NCBI GenBank assembly: GCA_023252095.1
Contig: JAHEXN010000222.1
Coordinates: 1 to 5,816, forward strand
Reading direction: 5' to 3'
Length of the DNA: 5,816 bases
Source of the DNA: Actinomycetes bacterium
GTDB lineage: Bacteria; Actinomycetota; Actinomycetes; Propionibacteriales; Nocardioidaceae
The position numbers and the translations under genes are program-made. Each line of letters begins with the position of its first letter. Within the stretch, counting starts at the first letter, position 1. Shown piece after piece: positions 1 to 5,001 of the stretch. Below the pieces are notes generated by a model that saw only the letters and a list, made by a program, of their open reading frames with translations, was not told the DNA's origin and made no database searches.

Positions 1-1
1 A

Positions 2-1258
2 AGCGCCAAGGACCGCATCGCGGTCCGCATGATCGACGCGGCCGAGGCGTCCGGCGCCCTCCAGCCCGGCGGCACGATCATCGAGCCCACCTCCGGCAAC
101 ACCGGCGTCGGCCTGGCGATCGTCGCCCAGCAGCGTGGCTACAGCTGCATCTTCGTGTGCCCGGACAAGGTCAGCGAGGACAAGCGGAACACGATGATGG
201 CGTACGGCGCCAAGGTCGTCGTCTGCCCCACGGCCGTCCCGCCGGAACACCCCGACAGCTACTACAACGTGTCCGACCGGCTCGTGCGCGAGACCGAGGG
301 CGGCTGGAAGCCCGACCAGTACTCCAACCCGGCCGGCCCGCAGTCGCACTACGAGACCACGGGTCCGGAGATCTGGGCCGACACCGAGGGTCGGATCACG
401 CACTTCGTCGCGGGCATCGGCACCGGCGGCACGATCAGCGGGGCGGGCAAGTACCTCAAGGAGGTCTCGGGCGGCCGCGTCAAGGTCATCGGCGTCGATC
501 CGGTCGGCTCGGTCTACTCCGGTGGCACGGGTCGGCCCTATCTCGTCGAGGGTGTCGGCGAGGACTTCTGGCCGAGCGCGTACGACCCCGACATCCCCGA
601 CGAGATCATCGCCGTCAGCGACGCCGACTCGTTCGACATGACGCGGCGCCTCGCCCGCGAGGAGGGCCTGCTGGTCGGCGGCTCCTGCGGCATGGCGGCC
701 GTCGCCGCCCAGCAGGTGGCCGAGCGCGAGGGCCCCGACGCGGTCGTCGTGGTGCTGCTGCCTGACGGCGGTCGCGGCTACCTCTCGAAGATCTTCAACG
801 ACGACTGGATGAGCTCCTACGGCTTCCTGCGTCAGCCGCTCGACCCCGCCCACGTCGCCGCCCCGACCGTGGGCGACGTGCTGCGCCGCAAGTCCGGCGC
901 GATGCCGGCCCTCGTGCACACGCACCCGCAGGAGACGATCCGCGACGCGATCAGCATCCTCCACGAGTACGGCGTCTCCCAGATGCCCGTCGTCGGTCCC
1001 GAGCCGCCGGTCGTGATCGGCGAGGTCGCGGGCAGCGTCAGTGAGCGTGAGCTGCTGAGCGCTGTCTACGAGGGCCGCGCGTCGCTGACCGACCCCGTGT
1101 CCCAGCACATGGAAGCACCGCTCCCCCTGCTCGGCTCGGGTGAGAGCCTGGACGACGCCCAGGAGCTGCTGTCCGCGAACGACGCCGTCATGGTCATCGA
1201 GGACGGCAAGCCGCTGGGCGTCCTGACCCGCCACGACCTGCTGGGAGTGCACGTATGA
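2..1258 (+). CDS. cbs: Cystathionine beta-synthase, 5'-truncated by the window edge
   Basis: PLP enzyme condensing serine (or acetylserine) with homocysteine to give cystathionine, the first step of reverse transsulfuration in the cytosol. The first complete codons read SAKDRIAV, so the frame is open to the edge. The ATG at 29 is internal, not the start, because the PLP-binding lysine (Schiff base) of the SxKDR motif is at 8-10. Other fold-type II PLP motifs follow in order: TSGNTG at 89-106 (substrate loop), GTGGTISG from 419 (phosphate-binding loop) and GSCGMAA from 680 (the serine contacts the PLP pyridine). From about 865 to the end are two CBS domains, the Bateman pair that usually senses adenosyl ligands and separates true Cbs from the shorter CysK/CysM. 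418 residues are visible; the family in actinobacteria is about 460, so roughly 40 N-terminal residues are missing. The stop overlaps metB by 4 nt. I see no damage in the visible part. Confidence 0.95.
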   Translation, partial: SAKDRIAVRMIDAAEASGALQPGGTIIEPTSGNTGVGLAIVAQQRGYSCIFVCPDKVSEDKRNTMMAYGAKVVVCPTAVPPEHPDSYYNVSDRLVRETEGGWKPDQYSNPAGPQSHYETTGPEIWADTEGRITHFVAGIGTGGTISGAGKYLKEVSGGRVKVIGVDPVGSVYSGGTGRPYLVEGVGEDFWPSAYDPDIPDEIIAVSDADSFDMTRRLAREEGLLVGGSCGMAAVAAQQVAEREGPDAVVVVLLPDGGRGYLSKIFNDDWMSSYGFLRQPLDPAHVAAPTVGDVLRRKSGAMPALVHTHPQETIRDAISILHEYGVSQMPVVGPEPPVVIGEVAGSVSERELLSAVYEGRASLTDPVSQHMEAPLPLLGSGESLDDAQELLSANDAVMVIEDGKPLGVLTRHDLLGVHV

Positions 1259-2445
1259 CGAAGGTGTCCGACGGCGCCGAGAACCCCGACCACGCCGACC
1301 GCATCGCGGCCGAGGGGTTTGCCACCCGCGCGATTCACGCCGGCTACACGCCCGACCCCGGCCACGGGGCCGTCAACCCGCCCATCGTCGCCAGCTCCAC
1401 GTTCGCGCAGGATGGCGTGGGCGGCATGCGCGACGGCTACGAGTACGCCCGGACCGGCAACCCCACCCGCACGGCGCTCGAGGGAGCCTTGGCCTCGCTG
1501 GAGGGCGCGGCCCACGGTCGAGCGTTCGCCTCGGGCATGGCGGCCACTGACACGGCGTTGCGCACCCTGCTGCGTCCTGGCGACCACCTCGTGATCCCCG
1601 ACGACGCCTACGGCGGCACCTTCCGGCTCATCGACAAGGTCTTCTCGCAGTGGGGCGTCACCTACACGCCCGCCGCTGTTGGCGATCTCGACGCGATCGC
1701 GGAGGCCGTCACGCCGGCCACGAAGGTCATCTGGATCGAGACCCCCACCAACCCGCTGCTCTCGATCGGCGACATCGCCGCGATCTCCGGCATCGCCCAG
1801 AACGCCGGCGCCACGTTCGTCGTCGACAACACGTTCGCCTCGCCGTACCTGCAACAGCCGCTGGCCCTGGGCGCCGACGTCGTCCTGCACTCGACGACGA
1901 AGTACCTCGGCGGTCACTCCGACGTGGTCGGCGGCGCGCTCCTGACGTCCGACCCGGAGCTCGACGCCGGCTTCGGCTTCCTGCAGAACGGCGCCGGAGC
2001 CGTGCCCGGCCCGTTCGACGCCTACCTGACCCTGCGGGGCATCAAGACGCTCGCGGTGCGCATGGAGCAGCACTGTGCCAACGCGGAGGCCGTCGTCGAC
2101 GACCTGACCCGTCACCCCAAGATCGCCCAGGTGCTGTACCCGGGCCTGACCGACCACCCCGGCCACGCCGTGGCGGAGCGCCAGATGCGGCGTTTCGGGG
2201 GCATGATCTCGATCCGCCTCACAGGCGGCCGAGAGGCAGCGCTGGACCTCTGCAACCGGGTTCAGGTCTTCACCCTCGCCGAGAGCCTGGGCGGCATCGA
2301 GTCGCTGATCGAGCACCCCGGGGCCATGACCCACGCCTCGACCGCAGGCTCGGCGCTCGAGGTGCCCGACGACCTCGTGCGCCTGTCGGTCGGCATCGAG
2401 GACGTCGTCGACCTGCTCGCGGATCTGGACCAAGCCCTCGTGTGA
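1255..2445 (+). CDS. metB: Cystathionine gamma-synthase / gamma-lyase (Cys/Met metabolism PLP enzyme)
   Basis: Complete 396-residue fold-type I PLP enzyme of the Cys/Met metabolism family, normal length. Visible signatures: Y64 and R66 in the YEYAR segment (phosphate contacts from the partner subunit), S93-G94-M95, D191 in VVDNTF (pyridine nitrogen) and K216 in HSTTKYLGGHSD (PLP Schiff base). The family makes cystathionine from an activated homoserine (synthase) or splits it to cysteine, ammonia and 2-oxobutyrate (lyase). Sequence alone does not decide between these. The partner cbs argues for a lyase role, while actinobacterial homologues are usually named MetB and the mycobacterial enzyme is reported to do both. 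The start ATG lies in the ATGA overlap with the cbs stop, and GGGAG at 1243-1247 gives a Shine-Dalgarno 7 nt upstream, so co-transcription and coupled translation are likely. The C-terminus, ending near DLLADLDQAL, looks normal; palindromic repeats follow directly. Confidence 0.93.
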   Translation: MTKVSDGAENPDHADRIAAEGFATRAIHAGYTPDPGHGAVNPPIVASSTFAQDGVGGMRDGYEYARTGNPTRTALEGALASLEGAAHGRAFASGMAATDTALRTLLRPGDHLVIPDDAYGGTFRLIDKVFSQWGVTYTPAAVGDLDAIAEAVTPATKVIWIETPTNPLLSIGDIAAISGIAQNAGATFVVDNTFASPYLQQPLALGADVVLHSTTKYLGGHSDVVGGALLTSDPELDAGFGFLQNGAGAVPGPFDAYLTLRGIKTLAVRMEQHCANAEAVVDDLTRHPKIAQVLYPGLTDHPGHAVAERQMRRFGGMISIRLTGGREAALDLCNRVQVFTLAESLGGIESLIEHPGAMTHASTAGSALEVPDDLVRLSVGIEDVVDLLADLDQALV

Positions 2446-2450
2446 CCGGC

Positions 2451-2492
2451 GATGATGCATCGGGGTCGTCCCGGCGACCCCGCTGCATCATC
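2451..2492. terminator. Strong hairpin 1, probable bidirectional terminator for metB and rmuC
   Basis: GATGATGCA (2451-2459) pairs with TGCATCATC (2484-2492). After one T/C mismatch, CGGGGTCG (2461-2468) pairs with CGACCCCG (2475-2482) around a six-base loop, TCCCGG. This gives 17 base pairs with one internal mismatch, beginning 6 nt after the metB stop. It sits between convergent genes and would fold in either transcript. No T-run follows on either side, so it is not a textbook intrinsic terminator, though actinobacterial terminators often lack one. The structure is seen in the sequence; the terminating role is inferred. Confidence 0.55.
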
Positions 2493-2513
2493 CCCTGTCC
2501 CCGCGGGACCGGA

Positions 2514-2555
2514 GGCGATGCATTCGGGTGGTCCCAGGGACCGCGCTGCATCATC
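2514..2555. terminator. Hairpin 2 of the tandem repeat, possible second terminator
   Basis: The outer arms GATGCA (2517-2522) and TGCATC (2547-2552) are kept from unit 1. The inner stem is re-registered: GGTCC (2530-2534) pairs with GGACC (2538-2542) around CAG, leaving unequal internal loops. It is weaker than hairpin 1 and has no T-run. A backup terminator or simply the diverged second repeat copy are both possible. Confidence 0.4.
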
Positions 2556-2652
2556 CCCGGTCCGCGGGCGGTCACCTGACCGGCGACCGGCCCGCCGCCT
2601 CTGGTCCATGCCGTTGTCGTGCAGTTCGCGCCGAGCCCCACCGCCGCACGCC

Positions 2653-3780
2653 TCACCGCGACAGCGGCTCGACCTCCGGCGCCAGCTCGGGCTGAGCGAG
2701 TGCCTTGGGCTCGACCTCGACCATGCCGGGCGTGCCGATGACGGTGCTCTCGTCGAGCGCGTCGAGCTTGCGGGCCGTGACGAGCACCCGACTCTCGAGC
2801 GTGCCGGCGAAGGCGTTGTAGCTCTCGACGGTGCGGCTGAGCGACCGGCGCAGGGTGTCGGCGCGCTCGCCCAGGAGTGACAGCCGGCCGTAGAGCTCCT
2901 TGCCGAGCACGAGCAGCTGACGGGCGTCGTCGCTGAGGGACTGCTGCTGCCAGGTGAGCGCGACCGTCTTGATGACGGCCCACAGACTGACCGGCGAGGC
3001 GAGCACGATGCGCCGGGCGAAGGCGTGGTCGAGCAACGACGGGTCCTGCTCGAGCGCGGCGGCCAGGACGGGCTCGCTCGGGATGAAGGCGATCGTGAAC
3101 TCCGGGCTCGTGTCGAGGCCCGTCCAGTACTGCTTCGCGGCGAGCGCGTCGACGTGCGCTCGCACCGCGCGGGCGTGGTCGGCGAGAAGCCGGTCGCGGT
3201 CGGCGCCGGTGGCGGAGGCGGACTCGAGGAAGGCCGTGAGCGGCACCTTGGCGTCGACCGCCATGGACTTGCCGCCAGGCAGCCGCAGCACCATGTCGGG
3301 GCGTCGCCGGCCGCTCTCGGCCGAGATCGTGGCCTGCGTGTCGAAGTCGACCCGGTGCAGCAGGCCGGCCGACTCCACGAGCGTGCGCAGCTGGGTCTCG
3401 CCCCACACCCCGCGGACCGCGTTGTTGCTCATGGCCGACGCCAGCGCCTCGGCGGCCTCGCGCGAGCGCTCGGCCGTGGCCTGCGTGTGGCGCAGCTGCT
3501 CGGCGAGCTGACCGTGCTGCGCGTGACGCTGCTGCTCGAGGTCGCTGACGGTCTTCTGCATCGTGCGGAGGGTCTCGTTGACGGGGGCCAGCGCCTGCAG
3601 CACGAGCCCTTCCTCGCCGTCGGCGCGCGCTCCGGCCTGCAGCTGCGCCCGCAGCGCCTCGACCTGCTCGCGCAGTGCCGCAGCGGTGGCCGCGGACGAC
3701 GCCGCCCGGGCCTGCACGAGCAGAACGCCCAGGGCCACACCCAGCACGAGCCCGACACCGATGCCGATCAGGATCTCCAT
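2653..3780 (-). CDS. rmuC: RmuC family protein (DNA recombination/rearrangement-limiting protein)
   Basis: 375 residues on the minus strand, ATG at 3780-3778 and TGA at 2655-2653. One N-terminal hydrophobic helix (about residues 3-22) anchors it in the membrane, followed by an Ala/Glu/Gln/Arg-rich coiled coil (about 25-115). The RmuC core then shows NNAVRGVWGETQLRTLVE (119-136), RPDMVLRLPGG (160-170), VDAKVPLTAF (175-184), SPEFTIAFIPSE (225-236) and SPVSLWAVIKTVALTWQQQ (262-280). D162 and D176-x-K178 fit the PD-(D/E)xK nuclease-like pattern predicted for this family. In E. coli, loss of RmuC raises inversion between short inverted repeats; its biochemical activity is unsettled. E. coli RmuC is about 475 residues, so this is a short form with a brief tail after 345. 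The frame stays open far upstream, but that stretch is antisense to the TPR gene; the chosen ATG begins the hydrophobic helix. No clear Shine-Dalgarno precedes it. Confidence 0.92.
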   Translation of the reverse strand: MEILIGIGVGLVLGVALGVLLVQARAASSAATAAALREQVEALRAQLQAGARADGEEGLVLQALAPVNETLRTMQKTVSDLEQQRHAQHGQLAEQLRHTQATAERSREAAEALASAMSNNAVRGVWGETQLRTLVESAGLLHRVDFDTQATISAESGRRRPDMVLRLPGGKSMAVDAKVPLTAFLESASATGADRDRLLADHARAVRAHVDALAAKQYWTGLDTSPEFTIAFIPSEPVLAAALEQDPSLLDHAFARRIVLASPVSLWAVIKTVALTWQQQSLSDDARQLLVLGKELYGRLSLLGERADTLRRSLSRTVESYNAFAGTLESRVLVTARKLDALDESTVIGTPGMVEVEPKALAQPELAPEVEPLSR

Positions 3781-3800
3781 GGCGCCCAGTGTCGACGGCG

Positions 3801-3842
3801 CCACCGACAGTTCGGCCCAGCGACACGGACCCAGCGACACGG
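3801..3842. repeat. Three CCA(C/G)CGACA repeats, candidate operator
   Basis: CCACCGACA is at 3801-3809, CCAGCGACA at 3817-3825 and CCAGCGACA at 3831-3839. The last two lie within a 13-nt exact tandem repeat, CCCAGCGACACGG, at 3816-3828 and 3830-3842 (14-nt period). The opposed half TGTCG at 3790-3794 forms an inverted pair with CGACA at 3805-3809 across 10 nt. The block lies 21 to 62 nt upstream of the rmuC ATG. Repeated sites between divergent genes suggest a regulator-binding array, but I do not recognise the regulator. Confidence 0.45.
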
Positions 3843-3905
3843 GAACAACATCCACCAGGGTGACGTTGAGCCCCTCGAACCCCGCAGACCGCGGGCCCGC
3901 CTCGG

Positions 3906-3912
3906 AAGGAGG
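3906..3912 (+). promoter_or_regulatory. Strong ribosome binding site of the TPR gene
   Basis: AAGGAGG, a near-perfect anti-Shine-Dalgarno match, ends 6 nt before the ATG at 3919. It fixes that ATG over the internal ATG at 3931 and contrasts with the weak or absent sites of the two downstream genes. Confidence 0.85.
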
Positions 3913-3918
3913 AGCACC

Positions 3919-4341
3919 ATGACGATCTACATGAAGCCCACCATCACCGAGGAGACGATCGCCGCGATGGAGACCTTCGACGCCTTCCGGTACGGCCAGG
4001 AGCTCCTCGACTCGCGGTTCCCCCGCGAGGCCGCGAAGGTCCTGCAGAAGGTCGTCGACACCGAGCCCGGCCACGCCGGTGCCTGGGAGCTCGTCGGGCG
4101 TGCGCACTTCGCTGCGGCCCACCTCGAGCCGGCCGAGGCGGCGTTCCGTCGGCTCGTCGAGCTCGAGCCCACCAGCGCCTGGGCCCACACCGCCCTGGGT
4201 CTGAGCCTCGACCGGCAGAGCCGTCACCGTGAGGGTGCCGTGCAGCACCGCATCGCGGCGGGTCTGGGCGTCAGCGTGAGCGACGCGAGCCGGATCGAGC
4301 TGGTCGACCCGACGACCAGCGATCCGACCCAGTGGACCTGA
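3919..4341 (+). CDS. Small tetratricopeptide-repeat (TPR) protein
   Basis: 140-residue soluble protein without signal peptide or membrane segment. After a short N-terminal stretch, three helix-turn-helix repeats of about 34 residues are visible: roughly 17-50 (LLDSRFPREAAKVLQKVVDTEP), 53-86 (AWELVGRAHFAAAHLEPAE onward, ending LVELEP) and a partial third from 87 to 116 (AWAHTALGLSLDRQSR onward). The A-x-x-x-F/L spacing and the closing D/E-x-E-P turns are typical TPR. The last 20 or so residues are polar and probably unstructured, ending PTTSDPTQWT. TPRs bind other proteins; the partner cannot be read from sequence. It is the first gene of a tight cluster: its stop lies inside the M50 gene (10-nt overlap), so a scaffold role for that membrane protease is possible but unproven. 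Start chosen on the strong Shine-Dalgarno. Confidence 0.85.
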   Translation: MTIYMKPTITEETIAAMETFDAFRYGQELLDSRFPREAAKVLQKVVDTEPGHAGAWELVGRAHFAAAHLEPAEAAFRRLVELEPTSAWAHTALGLSLDRQSRHREGAVQHRIAAGLGVSVSDASRIELVDPTTSDPTQWT

Positions 4342-4997
4342 CTCCGCTGCTCGACAGTCCCTGGCTCCCACCCGCGGTGGGCGCGGCCCTGGTGGCCGTG
4401 CCCACCGCGTGGCGGTTCTCGCGCCACGCGGTCACGCTGGTGCACGAGCTGGGCCATGCAGGAGTCGCGGTCGCGACGGGTCGGCGGCTGAACGGCATCA
4501 GCCTCCACGCCGACACGTCCGGCCTCACGGTGTCACGCGGCAAGCCCCGGGGTCCGGGCATGGTGGCCACGGCGGCAGCCGGCTACCTCGCGCCCTCGGT
4601 CGTCGGCCTGCTGTTGATCACGGCCGTGCGGCTGGGCTGGGTCCTCGAGGCGCTCTGGGTCGCGCTCGGACTGCTGGCCCTCACGCTCGTCTTCATCCGC
4701 AACCTGTTCGGGCTCCTCGTCGTGCTGGTGGCCGGTGCCGCCGTCGCTGCCACGGCGTATCGGGCCGATGCCGATCTCCAGGTCGTGGTCGTCGAGTCCG
4801 CCGCCTGGTTCTGGCTCCTCGCGGCGCCTCGAACCGTGGTCGAGCTCTGGGCGCACCGTCGGCGCCGTCGCACCGGCACGAGCGATGCCGACGTCCTCGC
4901 GCGCCTCACCCACCTGCCGCCGGCGGTCTGGAACCTCGTGCTGCTGGTGCTGACGCTCGCCGCCCTCTGGCCCGCGGTCGACCGACTGCTTGACTGA
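4332..4997 (+). CDS. M50B-like membrane zinc metallopeptidase (HELGH)
   Basis: 221-residue multi-pass membrane protein starting at GTG 4332, inside the end of the TPR gene and without a visible Shine-Dalgarno. The HExxH zinc motif HELGH is at H38-E39-H42 in an early helix, as in membrane-embedded M50 proteases. A Gly-rich soluble stretch (about 49-76) follows, then the AAAGYLAPSVVG helix (about 78-99), further helices at about 102-121 and 124-143 (entered by RNLFG), a hydrophobic stretch near 151-165, a very basic run R176-R180, a conserved-looking SDAD (184-187) and a last helix at about 199-215. This matches the peptidase M50B-like group common in actinobacteria. The usual second zinc motif of site-2 proteases (NPDG or LDG) is not seen, so D185 or D187 may serve, or the ligand set differs. 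No substrate is known to me. Possible roles are regulated intramembrane proteolysis or a non-proteolytic membrane function. Confidence 0.82.
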   Translation: MDLTPLLDSPWLPPAVGAALVAVPTAWRFSRHAVTLVHELGHAGVAVATGRRLNGISLHADTSGLTVSRGKPRGPGMVATAAAGYLAPSVVGLLLITAVRLGWVLEALWVALGLLALTLVFIRNLFGLLVVLVAGAAVAATAYRADADLQVVVVESAAWFWLLAAPRTVVELWAHRRRRRTGTSDADVLARLTHLPPAVWNLVLLVLTLAALWPAVDRLLD

Positions 4998-5001
4998 CCC
5001 C

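Larger units (their letters stand above)
2451..2576. repeat. Tandem pair of 63-nt palindromic units
   Basis: Two adjacent copies, 2451-2513 and 2514-2576, align without gaps. Over the first 50 positions I count 41 identical bases, including a perfect run of 15 (CGCTGCATCATCCCC, at 2481-2495 and 2544-2558). Each unit is itself palindromic, with outer arms ending in GATGCA and TGCATC. The period is a multiple of three, so the reading frame on each strand shows a repeated peptide (for example PRCIIP on the + strand). There is no independent start or Shine-Dalgarno, and I regard it as non-coding. It fills most of the 207-nt gap between the convergent ends of metB and rmuC. REP-like or MITE-like intergenic repeats are the closest comparison. 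I do not recognise a named family. Confidence 0.75.
2443..2586. repeat. 10-nt direct repeats flanking the palindromic block
   Basis: TGACCGGCGA occurs at 2443-2452, where its first three bases are the metB stop codon, and again at 2577-2586. The copies are 134 nt apart and bracket almost exactly the two 63-nt palindromic units. This arrangement resembles the target duplication left by a small inserted element, but chance, or a shared terminator-type motif, is possible in such GC-rich DNA. No terminal inverted repeats or transposase accompany it. Confidence 0.4.
3781..3918. promoter_or_regulatory. Divergent spacer between rmuC and the TPR-M50-tgt cluster
   Basis: This 138-nt gap lies between two divergent starts and so should hold promoters for both directions. 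I could not identify a convincing -35/-10 pair on either strand. It contains the CCA(C/G)CGACA repeats (listed separately), an opposed TGTCG at 3790-3794, two GGCGCC hexamers (3781-3786 and 3797-3802) next to the rmuC start, and the self-complementary GCGGGCCCGC at 3891-3900 just before the TPR Shine-Dalgarno. Promoter function is inferred from gene arrangement. Confidence 0.55.

Noticed and set aside
1066..2460. 464-codon open frame on the minus strand opposite cbs/metB
   Set aside because: Composition is dominated by Arg, Gly, Val and Asp without any domain, and it lies entirely antisense to two genes with intact catalytic motifs; a typical high-GC shadow frame.
2451..2576. CRISPR array
   Set aside because: Only two adjacent copies with no spacers, each copy palindromic over most of its length, and no cas genes.
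2452..2880. 142-codon + strand frame through the repeat block and rmuC 3' end, with the repeated peptide seen in other frames too
   Set aside because: The repeated peptides arise from the 63-nt period being a multiple of three; no Shine-Dalgarno, no domain, and most of the frame is antisense to rmuC.
2270..3826. 518-codon minus-strand frame overlapping rmuC
   Set aside because: Arg/Ala/Gly-rich low-complexity translation in a shifted frame of rmuC, which has the real family motifs.
3866..3894. TTGAGC at 3866-3871 as a -35 box for the TPR gene
   Set aside because: The position 17 nt downstream reads CCGCGG, nothing like a -10 element, so no promoter is claimed there.
3891..3900. GCGGGCCCGC as a terminator or operator
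   Set aside because: A 10-nt self-complementary GC run with no loop and no T-run; common by chance at this base composition.
3781..4371. In-frame upstream extension of rmuC (about 197 codons)
   Set aside because: It is antisense to the TPR gene and the divergent spacer, has no RmuC-like features, and the internal ATG at 3780 begins the expected N-terminal membrane helix.
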